Positions 45,042-58,300 of a stretch of 64,000 bases of DNA are shown one piece after another. Below the pieces are notes generated by a model. The model was not told the origin of the DNA. It saw only the letters and a list, made by a program, of their open reading frames with translations, and searched no databases. Origin of the DNA: Papaver somniferum (lineage: Eukaryota; Streptophyta; Magnoliopsida; Ranunculales; Papaveraceae); contig NC_039363.1 of the NCBI RefSeq assembly GCF_003573695.1, positions 153,104,406 to 153,168,405 of the forward strand, in the 5' to 3' direction. A program made the translations under genes and the position numbers. How positions within the stretch are numbered: the first letter of the stretch is position 1; each line of letters begins with the position of its first letter.

Positions 45042-46632
45042 TGATAGGTCTGTAAACAAGCCTACAATAACAACTGCAAGTGCACAACATCTATAGTAGA
45101 AAGAGCAAATACAGATCAATCCTCGGGGACAAGGTGGGTGTTGAGTTGAAGCAAAGGGTTTATTATAACTGATTTTGAACAAAGAGTAACCAAAAAGGGG
45201 GTGTTTGTGTCGATACGACAAGGTGATTAAACAAGTTTTAAAGCAGTAGAACAATATGAAAGTAAAGGTGCAATGACAAGAGATGTAAGCACTTAAGATG
45301 AGGGTACCAGAGTTATCGATTCCGCGACAAACCTACACTAGAGATTCAGCTAATAGTATTACTCTTGTCCTTCTACAGATAAGGGTGAAGATTCAAGTCT
45401 GCCACTTACCTAAGGTGTTTCACCAATGGATAGTTCAATCGCAACTAAGATATTAATCCGAAGCACTAACTGTCTAATTAAGCACAACTAGTCAAGGGAT
45501 TAACAACAGTCTCTAAGTCTGAGTTACAGCACAATCAACATAGTGTTGTTCTAACTAAAATGAATACATGGCATACACTGTGAGAGCAAAATATTGAGGT
45601 TCTAAGACTAAATCAATCCTAAAACAGTTTAAGTATTCAAGAGCAACACATACAACATGAATAACATAGTAGAAAGCTAGGGCTTCATCTAAACCATAGC
45701 GAAGAAGATTAGAACATGATGAACAAGATGCAAACAATGATATTAAACTAGATAATTGATCCGACTAAAACTGGATGATTTGTTACAGAGAAGCAAGCCT
45801 CTATTTATACACAATTTTCACTCAATTCACCTTCAATTTGATAGTTAATCAAGACCCACTCACCAAAACGCGTTTCTTGACTTTCCTTGTCTTCAATTCC
45901 TCTGCAACTTCATTGAATCGATGCTCCCCCAGCTGTAACAGTTAACCCTAACTCTACCTCTCTAAAACTTATCTTCTAGGGTTACTGTTCTTGATAAGAT
46001 TGAGAGAGGTAGCGATTAGAGATTTAATTATTGCGTTAATGATGGTGGTTGTGCTCGGAGAGGTGGGCGGAGGTGATTAATTGGGAGATGAAGGTGGTAC
46101 TGGTACTGTTGAACAAGAGAGGAAATTGAGAAGAGTTGGGCTTCTGTTCGATGGGGAAGAAAATAAGAGGCGGCTTGGGTGTTGAGCAGTTTCTTCAGAT
46201 ATTGATGTTCTGACGGATAAGCAGCTGGATGTTGGAATGGTGCAGCAGATTTGATGTAACGGGTTCGGATATGGGTTATGGTTTTGTGTTCTTTACCAAG
46301 CCCATGTGTTCGCAAACGGATTGCAACAGATGCGCTAGCGGATTGCGGCAGCTCTTTACGCGATATTTCCTTTACGCTCTTCACTGCCTTCTAGCGGGAA
46401 CTTGGTGTTGCCTCTCTGTCGTAGTTACTAGCCACCGTTTCTCAACTCTTTTGGCTTCTTAATTCATCCAAGATTTATTTACTACCTAAAAATACATAAT
46501 TAATTAGTAAAAGTATTTATTCTTGAAAACAATAAAAACTCTAAATTTAGGATAAAATATGATTTTAAAACGCAAAAGATGAGTTAATTGCCAATAAAAA
46601 AAGGTGTAGAAATATGCAATATTTGACACTCA
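45042..46632 (-). mobile_element. 5' LTR of the Athila-type element
   Basis: The plus strand starts TGATAGGTCTG next to the PBS and ends near TTGACACTCA at 46632 (46635 is also possible). A minus-strand TATA, GTATAAATAGAGG, lies at 45801-45813. Open frames in it (for example 46028-46384) show no domain. Confidence 0.75.
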
Positions 46633-46636
46633 TCAT

Positions 46637-48095
46637 GCCCCTTCAACCAACTACCCCTCCCTTTATATGTTGTAGAGACATTTTGACACTCACCAAGTCC
46701 AACTTTGAGGTGCTTGCTTCACTATTCATGACCATTGTCAAAACCAAGTGTTGTGAAGCGCCATGATGGTTGTATTTGTAACTTTGCACGATAGGACAAT
46801 TCTAATATTTACATCCATGATGGTTGTACATTATCTCGGCCAGCCTGCTCTGGCTTGATGCACCATTGTGTTGCGATATTGTTCATAGGCCAATGAACTG
46901 CGTAATATGTTGTAGTAGCTCCACTTTGCTCAAGGCCATCCTCTCAACTGGCAAGATACAACGTTTGATGCCACATTGGCATTTGGCCAATATAATTTGC
47001 ATTATTGGCCCTTGGCCAATATAATTCACATTATTGGCCGCCCAACATAATGCACATTTTCGACGTGATATTGGGCTTTTTCCTACGCATGCATTATGCT
47101 GGATGTCATGTTGGTTCTAGGCCAATGTTCCTATTAACACGCAACAGAAACTCGAGATGAAGCTTCACCTCAGGCCATGACGCATCTCTGAACATGCTAA
47201 AAAAAACTGGGTGTCACATCGTTCACCCCTTTAAATAATTTCGTCTCTGAAATTCAAGATAAAAAATTATTGTGGAAAAACTTTTCGATTTGGATTCCTA
47301 AGCAAAAGTCTACTAGATGCTCAGAAATCACAAAGTTTCTGGATTCCCTAAGCATCAGTCCTATACCGAACACTTAGGAACTTGCAAAGCTCACGGGGTC
47401 TTTTGCTAAGATTGTTGGGGAAAATCCAACATGACAAGCCATGCTTTCTGCAGTACTATGTGATGCAGTGCCAGGGTAGTTGGATCCGCCAGTCTTAAAT
47501 CGTCCCCAACAGTTTACTACCCCGAATGCTAGCCCACCGTCTCAGACGGCTTCCCAGAATGTCCACAGGTTTTGTCAGACGCTAGCACTGGCATCACACC
47601 CTTTCCAGTTGACAAGTGTAGGATGATCAACTCAAATGTCAGAGTATTTGGATACCATCCAACTGTCCCAGACAGTCTTTAGTGGTCAAGTGCCTAAATT
47701 AGGCCAAGCAGCGACACAATACTCAGCAAATTCTATGCTTGATGTGCAAATGTTAGTCTACTTTCCAACTGGCGCAGCCTACACTTCCAACTTACAATTT
47801 TCTTTCAAGGAAATACTAACTGATAAGTCCATTACACACAGTCTCTAGAGTTATCTCAGAACTTCCTCTGATACCATCTGTAACTGAACAAACATTAGAG
47901 TTGGTTTATGGGCCAAAGTTAGAAATACATCCATCATGGCGCTTGACAGCACTTGGCTTTGACAACGGCCATGAATAGTGAAACAATCACCTCAAATTTG
48001 TACTTAGATAGTGTCAAAGTGGTCCCCCAGTTTTAGTTGTAGAAATGTTCTCAAGACATATATAGGGAGGGGTAGTTGGTTGAAGGTGCATATGC
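46637..48095. repeat. Inverted-arm (foldback-like) structure
   Basis: About 46637-46790 is the near reverse complement of about 47920-48095 (outer words CTTCAACCAACTACCCCTCC against the reverse strand). The arms enclose 1.1 kb containing the end of a chromovirus-like element. No TSD is evident. It may be a rearranged pair of LTRs or a foldback transposon. Confidence 0.6.
47211..47890 (-). mobile_element. Chromovirus-like gypsy remnant: LTR edge, polypurine tract, pol terminus, PBS
   Basis: On the minus strand N-F-R-D-E-I-I-stop (about 47235-47265) and a purine tract AAAGGGGTGAACGA precede TGTGACACCC, the start of an LTR at 47218. A tRNA-Met-type PBS (minus TGGTATCAGAGG, 47865-47876) abuts another LTR edge at 47879. 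The 650 bases between are non-coding, so the body of the element has been lost. Confidence 0.6.
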
Positions 48096-48599
48096 AGACT
48101 ATACACAAGTAAGCTTCATAGCTTATCCAGAAGAGCATAAATGATGCTTAAGCTTCATTTATAGTTGCGTAGACTTTCCAATGGGGCATATGATGCGAAG
48201 ACATCACTATACCATGTCGTGGACTAAATAAGCATCACCTTGATGTATTTTGACGGAACGACCTATGCGGACTAGGCCAATATTGCTTGGCCAGGGTCTT
48301 GCAACACGAGTTGACTTAAGTTTCTTATCCATTCGAGGATGAACTACGGTTAGTAATTGATACCTTTAGAAGGATATGTAGGTAGCCGCATTGAGTTGCA
48401 ACATTGCCAGTCCAACACTTTTGCGCTCATATCTTGTTAAATGATTGCGGCGTATTGACCTCTCATATCACCTGGATCGACATTACGATGCAAGGGATGA
48501 TTGCGGACAAACTTGATGAGGTAAGTTGCATTCCATTTTTTGGATGTTACAACTTCCAATCAAGGTGTTCGAGGTATGCATGTACCAATGGCATATTGG
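48096..48599. other. Unassigned repeat-like DNA
   Basis: Non-coding by eye; the frame at 48404-48889 runs across the boundary into LTR sequence and has no domain. It may belong to the flanks of the inverted-arm structure. Confidence 0.35.
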
Positions 48600-51083
48600 G
48601 CATTGAAAAAGCGGGGGGTCTAACAACCTCACTCAATATTTCGTTTAGGCAATCTGTATGGACAAACTCCAATATAATTCTAAGAGAATCAACTAGACAG
48701 TCAGACTCAATCAATGGAAATATATCCAAGAGTTCTATCTCTGTTTCACAATGTAATCAGCAAATCAAACATATAGAAACCCGCGAGCCTGATTACCATG
48801 TGAAACAACTTGAACGGTACCAAAGACCAATATTCAAGTGTCAATCAATTTATATCAACACCCAAAGGTTGAATTATCCAATTGATTGAACTACGCACAA
48901 CCTGTGATATTTCAATTATATAAACAAATATAATGCGGAAAAGAAATAACACAGACACCAGAAGTTTTGTTAACGAGGAAACCGCAAATGCAGAAAAACC
49001 CCGGGACCTAGTCCAGATTTGAACACCATACTGTATTAAGCCACTACAGATACTAGACTACTCCAAGTTAACTTCGAATTGGAATGCAGTTGATCCCTAA
49101 CCAATCTCACACTGATCAAGGTACAGTCGTGTTCCTTACGCTTCTGAATCCCAACAGGACTCTGCACACATGATTCCCTTAGGTGATCTCACCCACAACT
49201 AAGAGTTGCTATGACCCGAAATCGAAGACTTGATAAGACAATCACATAGAAAAGTCTATTGAATAGATAAATCTATCTCCCACAGAAATACCTATGAGTT
49301 TTATTACGTTTTTTGATAAATCACGGTGAACAGGAACCAATTGATACACCGGTCTTATATTCCCGACGAACAGCCTAGTAATATCAATCATCTCACAATA
49401 ATCTTAATCGTATGGTAGCGAAACAAGATATTGTGGAATCATAAACTATGAGACCAAGATGTTTGTGACTACTTTTTATCTTGCCTATTGGAAATTAAAT
49501 CTCGATCAAATCTTAAAGAAGATAGTACTTAATATGATAGAAAACAACGCGATCAGAACACGCAACTACAGAGAAAATAGTTAGGTCTGGCTTTACAATC
49601 CTAATGAAGTCTTCAAGTCATTAACCTACAAGGTTTTGGAAAAACCTAAGGTTAAAGGAGAATCGACTCTAGTCGTAAATCGTATCACACAAGAGGTGTG
49701 GGGATTAGGTTTCCTAGTTGCTAGAGTTCTCATTATATAGTCAGGGTTTGCAATCAATGCTACCTTGGTAAGAAAGCATTAAATATTCACCTTTAGATGA
49801 AAACCTGATTAGACTCGAGCTAATATCTTTCAAACGTTAGATCGAACTTAGCTTGTTACACACAAATGAAGAGTGACTTCATTTAGATATTAGTAACCTT
49901 ACCTAAACGTGTGCACCTTGTTGGCTCAACAATACCTAACCGAAGTTATCCATATGAACACTTTCATATCAACCTTATTCATCTTAACCATAACTAGTTC
50001 AAATGACTCAAATGAAACTAGTTCTAGTGTTGTTCAATTGTTTATATTCTTATAGAAGTATACAAGACACAATTGAAGCAAAATCGATTTTGATTCACTC
50101 GAATCGTTTCATGAACATTATATCCACGGTTTGCAAAAGATTGCATTCCTTAATATATAAATGTATTAGTTCATGAAAAAACCGATTTTAGAACATAACC
50201 TACTCAAGTATGCAAACGGGTATGCATACTTAAGTGGTCGGACTAAGTTTGGGTTCACCAGTATGCGAACGGGTACGCATACCTCCAAACTCAGTTGAAT
50301 TCTCGGGCATGAACTTTACGCCAATACGCATACTAAGTTCCCGGACTTTCATTAACCAACCAGTACGCATACGGGTATGCATACTATGGTTCTCGGACTT
50401 GGAATAACATGTAACAATTTAGCATACAAGTACGCATACTGTGCTATATCCAATCATGGTTAATTGTTCTAAAATCCCATTTCAATCATTGAAACATTCT
50501 TAAAAGACGAAAATAGCTGTCTCACACAAACTATTAGCTTCAAAGAAATTTTCAAGTGATCGAATGACCAATACGAAATATTCTGAGTCTACATAACATG
50601 ACTGTCTCACACAAATCATGTAAGATGTTTTCAGACGATTTTCACATGATCAAATTTTGACTTTCTTCAAGAATATATATAAGATGAACTTGGTTAAAGC
50701 GAAAGCTTACCAACGCATACTTCGAGAAATATATGTAAGCGAGTTAAACTCATCTCGAAATATCAAATGTGTATAATCGAAGTCTATATAGCTATACGAC
50801 TTTTGTCTCAAATATGAGATAGAGTAGATAGACTTTTGAGTGATGGATGAGTTCAAGTCTCCACATACCTTTTGTTGATGAAGTTCAACAAGCTCCCCTT
50901 AGTAGTTTTTCGTCTTTAATCGATGAACGCCGTGAATCCTAATGCTCAAATACACTTACTATCCTAATCTGAGACTTAGCTATAAGTATACTAGAAATAA
51001 ATACTTATAGTTTTGGCAACTAAACTTGACAAACAAGCTTGAGATAGCAACGCTTGCGAGTTCGACCGAGCAGTGCTCTAACA
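48600..51083 (-). mobile_element. LTR of the copia-LARD superfamily, second family
   Basis: Its right end GAGCAGTGCTCTAACA parallels the LARD 1 LTR end. The core AACGAGGAAACCGCAAATG lies at 48973. A minus-strand TATA (CTATATAATG) lies near 49730-49742. A minisatellite with TACGCATAC/GTATGC words occupies 50190-50450. The left end is not certain; TG candidates lie between 48570 and 48660. No internal region follows at 51084, so it is solo or rearranged. Confidence 0.7.
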
Positions 51084-53000
51084 GGCATGACCAGGAAAGT
51101 AATCAATATCGGTATACAAGTTAGCAAAGCTTGCATAATCCTAAGGAAAGTATGACATGAACCTAATTGATGCACTCTTTACATGAGTAAGATAAGTGCA
51201 TGCTTTCAGCAATGCGTAAGCTAAGTAAGAAAGGTAGAATTAGACCTGCAACGGCCTATGTGAAAGCCCAAGGTATTAATATTTCAAATAAATGTTCATA
51301 AATCCTTAACAATCTTGGTGAAGAACAATTTATTGTTCATGAACTATTTTTGTTTCAAGTTGATCATTTGGGAATTTCCCAAGATATGATATTTAGTATC
51401 TATGGCGATTGGGAATGTTTCAAATTGTTTAAAAAGAGTTTTCAGAACTTATTGAAATTTTTGACACCAGGGTGGGTACGCATACCCAGTATGCGTAATC
51501 TAAGGTTCTGAGTTCGTGAATGAGAGGGAGGTAAACATAACCAGTATGCGTACCCTGGGATCTGAGTTCATGAATGGCCAAGGATACACATAATCGCTAC
51601 GCTACCCCAACAGCCTGAGTTCATGGATTCGTCCATAGTTATGCGTATCCCTACATATACTTACCCAGTATCGAACTAAGCAGATGCTCATAAATATTTT
51701 CACAAATACATTTGGAATTGCTACGACATAAACACTTATAAGACAAATTTGTTCACTAACTCACTTTGTGTTTGTGAATCATGGTTTGAGAATTGAGTGT
51801 TAAAGAACACGAACTTTGCTTGAAAGATCAAAAGGAATATTTTCTAATACGAACTATCATTGTACACAATTCCAGAACCCTGGAACATAGTGTAAATTCT
51901 TCTATATAATTTCAAGAAGAATTTCTCATATGCTTACATAGATTCCTAATAAGAATTTCATCTAACTGAGAAAGTGTTTGCTTATCTTAGCTAGCATTCA
52001 AAGCTGCCAAGAGCCTTGAAAATCTATAAATAGAGCGACTCATGCAAGATGCTATATCAATCCATGGAACTTTTGTGTCCTAGTTACTTGTTAGAGTCGT
52101 CCTCTACAATCCTAGGTTTCCTCTGAGAAATATAATCATGTTATGACTTAAAGACTTCACTTAAAGTTTTCGAAACCAGGTCTGACTATCTTTTACCTAA
52201 TAGTTCATGTATCTTGATCTTGTTCTTATTGATCTTCGAGGTTCTTGTTTTCTCAAATCATAAACAAGATAGATAGAAATCGCAAAACTTTCTTCTTCTC
52301 AGACCTTGTGATTCCTCAAGATAGATATCTAAATTCTTCTTTGATTTGTTTGGATTGTTCTTGAGAGGCGGTTAGTGACCCATGATTCTAAGTTGATTGG
52401 GTGTAAGTGTTCCGGATTCGTGAGGTTTGCTGGAACTTAATTGCAAACAGAATTCCAAACCTAGATTCAAAATATCAAAAGGGAAATCAAATAGGCTTAT
52501 CTATTAGAGGCAGTTGGTATCAAAAGTCTCCACTTAGGTAGAAATAACTCTTAGGATATAAATGATGCCAGATTAAAAAATCAATTGCTTAGAGCCTTGC
52601 AAGGTTCAAGAGACGTAAGGAGCATGACTGCAGCTGAATTTTTTGGAAGATTATTCGATCTCAACCACACTCCAGTCCGAAGTCTGATAGTAGGCTAGTT
52701 TCTGTAGCGGCTTAATACAGTTTGGTGCTCAAATCTAGACGATCTCCCATGATTTTTCAGCAGGTGCAATTTTCCTCATAACAAAACTTATGGTGTTTTG
52801 TGTTTTTCCTTTTCACATTATATGATTTTATATTTATAATATGAATATGAATAAAAAAAATAGTACGTAACCAATCTAGGTATTTTAATTCCTTATTAAT
52901 TATGATCAATAATGAGACTCGTTCATATTAAATTCGTATCTTGAAAGATAGATCACAAGTTTCGTACTTGGTAGAATTCAGATCCTCTTAATTTGGATAT
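51084..53000 (+). mobile_element. LTR-related sequence in the opposite orientation
   Basis: Plus-strand order is minisatellite with the same GTATGCGTAC words (51470-51690), TATA (TATAAATAG, 52025-52033), then the reverse complement of the LTR core (52560-52790). This mirrors 48600-51083. Limits are approximate, and the 5' TG end is not visible at 51084. Confidence 0.6.
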
Positions 53001-53299
53001 GACTAGATTAATCCTAGATATTGATTTTTGAGGTCGTCCAAGAACTATTCTACAATCAGGTTCATGGACTTCTTAGTATAGACATATTTATTTTGGAAAA
53101 GATAAGAGAAAAAAATCTATATACATTTTGTTCAAGGATATTTAGTTTGGATCTACTTGCAATTGTATTATCGAATGAAAAAGATGGTGGTGTACTTGGT
53201 ATCCTCTTGTTTTTAGATTGATCATACAAGCATGTAATAAGTTTTCCTTGAATTACAGAGAAGAACGTTCAACCACATATTCTTCGAAATAATCTGTGT

Positions 53300-53753
53300 A
53301 CACCAAATTGACGGCTCCGATGAACTTAATATACAATTATAGTATGTTGAACAATAAATTGCTCTGAGCCTATTATGTGATAAGTTCTTCATTGCTTGAA
53401 TTTATGATTCGATTTTTTTAAGTACTAGCGTGAACTCAAGATTTCTTCTTTACAATATTCATCATAATACTAAAGTTATACGATTCTGTCTCAACAGATG
53501 GAATGGTAGATAATATGAGTAAATAGGATAACCATTCTTCATACACCTTTGTTGATTAAGTTCTAGTACATGTCTAAGTTGTTTTTCATTCTTCAAGGTC
53601 AGTTGGTGAATTCTGATACTCAACTACCATACTCTATTCCTAGTATGAGACTGACCTTAGTACACTATGAATCTGATACAATTTTGATCAACTAATTTGA
53701 CAACAAGCTTGATATACCAAAACTTGTCAGTTTGACCGAGAAATGCTCTAACA
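53300..53753 (-). mobile_element. LTR fragment at the 3' side of LARD element 2
   Basis: It ends GAAATGCTCTAACA at 53753, followed by a degraded polypurine tract (minus strand) and sequence matching the first internal bases of LARD 1 (ATCAATTTTAATTACAAAACT). Its left edge with the inverted LTR is not clear. Confidence 0.6.
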
Positions 53754-54409
53754 ATCTTACCCTTCATCAATTTTAATTACAAAACTATCAGTTACATATG
53801 GGTTTAAAAATAAATAAACTTTCACCCCAATCTCCATAATGCTTCTTGATTTATTGAATCTTCAACACTCTGGAATTCTTCGTTCATCAAGTTTTTCTAT
53901 GGTTTTGCATGTTTGCGTTCAATACCTTCTTGTTAAAAATAAGTAGATTGATAACAACTTATGAGAACACTCACGATAATATTTTTACCTACTTCAAATT
54001 CTATTGTACGTACCAAATCTTTCAAGCAATGCTACACTAATATGTTCTACCACATAGTCCTTACTTGTCTTTTTTTGCTAGATGTGAAGTTTACCTTTGC
54101 ACAAGTATTTCACTTCCTATTAGAGAAATCTCAATAAATCCATATGTCTTAGTAGATTTCTACTAAATAATTTTCCCCTTTTTATCAATAATTGACAAAG
54201 GTTTCAAATAGGAATCGTAATGAACTAAGCCTTAGAAGATCATTAGGACTAAAGATAACATGCCGTCTTTTTATATGATTCCACCAAGTTTCACAACTTA
54301 GCATATTCATCAAAAAAGAGTCTTTTTATAGGTATTGATCTCTCCTAAAATTCCACAGTCGCACTCCTCACAAAGATATAACATTTATGCACAAGTTCAA
54401 AATCAAACT

Positions 54410-54438
54410 CCCCCCCCCCCCCCCCCCCCCCCCCCCCC
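54410..54438. repeat. Run of 29 C
   Basis: An uninterrupted homopolymer. Such a G run on the minus strand may derive from the purine tracts common in this element, or be a sequencing or assembly effect. Confidence 0.9.
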
Positions 54439-55138
54439 ATAATATGTCATTTTCAAAGAGAACAACATGAGAGACCTTTCTATATACAAGAAAATAATTT
54501 CCTTGGACACAAGTAAATTTTTACTAATTTTTTTCACTTCTCGCTAGTTAAGAACAAAGAAGTTAAAAAAACAACAAAAATTTGCTCCCTTTAGCCTGAA
54601 CAAAGATTAAAGAGTGTAATTCTTGTGATATATACACATAAGATTTTATTCTATTGTAGCCATGTACAAACATATAATTAAAGTCACAACCATATTTCAT
54701 GTCTGCTACGAACGGAAGAAATAAATCGATGACTAAGAATTATCAGATACAATCCCTGTAATATATTTAAAAAATAATCTTGAAGTTTAAATATTGCAAT
54801 TATTCTCAAAAGTTTACTTCTGTTTTAGCCAATTACAAACAAAAAAGAGTAAAAAGTGTAACTTGTAAGAGAAATCACGAGAATACGTTCTAATCATACA
54901 TGATACATCTATGATCAAATAAAGAACTAACTCTTGAAAAATAAGTAATATACAAAGAATAATCAATAAAGACCAAGTATTGCGAGCATCATCATCAAAA
55001 TAAAATTTAACTAAATAAACTTCAATAATTGATAGATTTTAAAAAGTAATTATATAAAAAAAAACATTAATAGACTACTTCAAAAGAAGTCGATCAAATT
55101 CAAGAGTATTCAACTCTATGTTGTAGAGAATGAAGAGA

Positions 55139-55164
55139 ACAAAACAAAACAAAACAAAACAAAA
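55139..55164. repeat. AAAAC microsatellite
   Basis: About five tandem AAAAC units, then AAAAAAG. Simple repeat. Confidence 0.85.
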
Positions 55165-55399
55165 AAGAAAACGCAAAAAGAATGAGGTCGTTTCGAGTTT
55201 GTACACAAAAGTTACTGGCAAAATAGTTTGGGGATCAAGTAGGAACCGATCCCTACCTACATCGGGATATAGGGTAGGACTCATCACTTCCTCAAAGAAG
55301 TGACGAAAATACTTGTTAAAATTGGATTTCTTAGTTCCAAAGTTTTCCCAAACCCTAATATTCTTAGGGATATTTAAGGAGATTTCCAAATACTTTTAA

Positions 55400-58300
55400 G
55401 GGATTTCCGAACAGAGATTTTATCAAGATACCGAAGTGGAGAAAAGAAGACAAGGAGCGAAAGTTAGGGTATTGGGTTCTTCCATCACCGGATCTATTTA
55501 TCTTTGATTATTTCTTATGTATATCATGGATTTCACTAAATCCATGAGTAGCTAAACTGATATTTGATTAAGGATAAATTCTAAGTTCTAAACAAGATTT
55601 GATTTAATATATGAATCTATTTTGATTTCTTCATATGATTATCGTTTGTGTCCACTATGATGAATATTTATGATTGGTCGATTGATTGATTTAGGTGGAC
55701 AACTAAACTGATCTCTTGATTGATCCATTGCTAGTAACGGGTTAAGATATCCGTAACTGTTGAATAACCCTTACACAACTAGAAAACGTGAGACCTTGCA
55801 GAGGGATTCTGTGGAGCAATCGCATGTAGAAACAACACTAATAAACAAACTGATATTATATGTTTGATGCTAGGATAAACCTAATTCATGTAACCCAAAG
55901 CATCCTATTAGGTTACATATTGAGATCTTATTCATGGTGGTGGCTTCGATGGATAAAATATGATAGTCGAGCGCTTCCTTATCCAGTGATATTAGGAATT
56001 TAGGGGATATCAAAGTTCATTGATATTCTACGGTTGGTGATAGTCTATGATTTATGACAAATAGAAGAATATATTACTTCAACGATTGTTTAGTAACGAA
56101 GAAGGATTCCTCGATCATACTTCTCATCCTTGATTACATCTTGATTGATTGCTTTATTATTTACTTTGCTTTATATTCAACCTATAAACATAATCCCCCA
56201 TTTGTGACTTTTTACAACTGAAAACTCCATACTTTTCGTGGAAACGATCTTTGCTTCCATTATATTACCAGTTGATTGTGTGAAAATAAGTGATTTAATT
56301 TGTTGCACTCACGACACGCATCAAATTTTGGCGGCGCTTCCATGGAGCATTCGTTAATTGATTTGTTACTTGTTTTAGTAGTTCGGATATTTTTACGTTT
56401 TTCTAGTGTTTTCAGGATTTTGCGGTATTAACAACAAGTTGAAGGTGTTCATTGCTCGTTGAAAGCGAGAGGTATATTCTGAATACAAGTTGTAAGTATC
56501 GCTTTTTGTTTTTTTTATTTGATCTTTGTTAAGATTTTCTCTTTTTTTTTCCTTTCTTGTGAGTCATCATGTTTCAATTCAAAAATAACATGTGTGGTGC
56601 ACAAGATCACTCATATGACAGTGGTAATCAATATGATTTTTAGTCTCAATCTAATGATAACTACCAACCATACCGTGGGTATCATCACAAACAATCTTTT
56701 GGTTACGATCAATATCCTACAAAATCTTATGGTTATTCTCATACATATCAACCTCCTTATGGTGGGTATGTAAGTGAGAAACCACAAGGATGGGAGGGTA
56801 GTTATAGTTCTAATCGTACATCTTATAAACTTGAGAAGAATCTTGATCAGTTTATGTTACAGTTTAATGATCAATATATTCACGTCGGAATCACTTCGTG
56901 AGCAACCAAGCGTGGAGAATAACACATCAACCGAATCTTACTACAATGTGACTAGCCCAACTCCTGGTCGTATTTATGATCATTTGCCTATTCAAAATGA
57001 GCAGACTTTGGATAAAAATTTTGTGCTGAGTGAAAGTGTAGGTTTTGAAGAACGACTTAACCAACCGATCCAAGATATGACATAACATCAACAAGATTTG
57101 GACCAATATCCACAGAGTGTTGATAAATCACTCCAAGAATTTCAAGTGTCCAAAACTTAAGAAGAAACCTTGAACAAATTAAATAAGAAAGGAAAGAAGA
57201 GGTTTGGTCTCAAATACAAAATTATTCTAACTTTCCTATGTATATTAATGAAAACTTGATCGATAATGATTATGAAGATAAGCAACCTTTCGAAAGTCCT
57301 TGTAGCAATGATGAAATTAACCCTATTCCGGATCATAATAATGATCATCGCCTATTCAAAAGGAGAAGTCTGGGTATGACATATCTGTTGTCATAAACGG
57401 GTAACATACTCAAATGAAGATCTTCGAATTTGCACCGAAGAAAATTTTCTTGCAAAATGGCCTAATTCAGATGACGAGAGTGTTGAAGAGATGGTGATTG
57501 AGAATGAAACCAAATTGATTGGTTTCTTGGAAGATTCAATTGAGATTTCCAATGATTATAATGATGCTGAGATTCCGGTTGAAGCAGACACCAATAAAAA
57601 ATGGCCTTCAAAGAGTTTGATAGAGGACCACGATGCACACGAGGTAAATAATTCCTTACAATTATTTAAGAATGATGAGGATCCCTAAATATAAGAGATT
57701 GTGGAAGGTGTGTCTAATCCTTTGAATATTTCGATATCTTTTGATCCTCCTCCCCTAATCGAAATAGTTCCCCAAATAGTTGTTAATCCAATTTTTAAGA
57801 AACTACCTCACTTAGGGTTAGGTACATGTGCTACTAAAATTCTTAAAAATTATTTGGCTTCTAAGTGTCCACCAATTGATGTGCTTGATCCTAAAACTGT
57901 GCATGTTCACCGAGAGGAACTTATTAAAGTTTCCACATTATATGTTCTATGTACACTTCCGGGTGTAGAAAACGCTAAGTGTGGGGAAAACCTCCATAAA
58001 TAATAGTTTCACTAGTACTTTAAGATGTTACTGGAGCTGCAGGTTGTTACTTGAGAGGATCCCAGATTTTTAGACTGTTGGTGTATGGACGATAACAATA
58101 ACATTGGCTGACGACGTTAAACTAAGCGCTACATGGGAGGAAATCCATTGGTTTTGTATCTCTGTCCCTTTTTATTTTATTTGTTTTTATAGTTTTGATA
58201 TCATATTTTACATTCCCATCTTAATTTTTTTACAACGTCCTATATCTATAATGAATGTTTTGACGGAAAGTTATTTTTGGTCAGAAAAATCCTGACTTCG

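Larger units (their letters stand above)
37261..46632 (-). mobile_element. Athila/Tat-type Ty3/gypsy retrotransposon, 3' LTR missing
   Basis: Minus-strand element with, in order from right to left, 5' LTR (45042-46632), tRNA-Asp-type PBS, about 2 kb leader, gag, protease, RT, RNase H, integrase, and a 3' non-coding signature (ACATTGAGGACAATGTT, about 37290-37310) usual downstream of Athila/Tat pol. No 3' LTR follows; sequence similarity ends near 37260. Every gene has stops or frameshifts, so it is inactive. Confidence 0.9.

Noticed and set aside
46028..46384. 118-residue minus frame in the Athila LTR
   Set aside because: No motif; it lies in non-coding LTR sequence close to U3.
48404..48889. 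161-residue plus frame
   Set aside because: It crosses from unassigned DNA into LTR sequence and has no domain.
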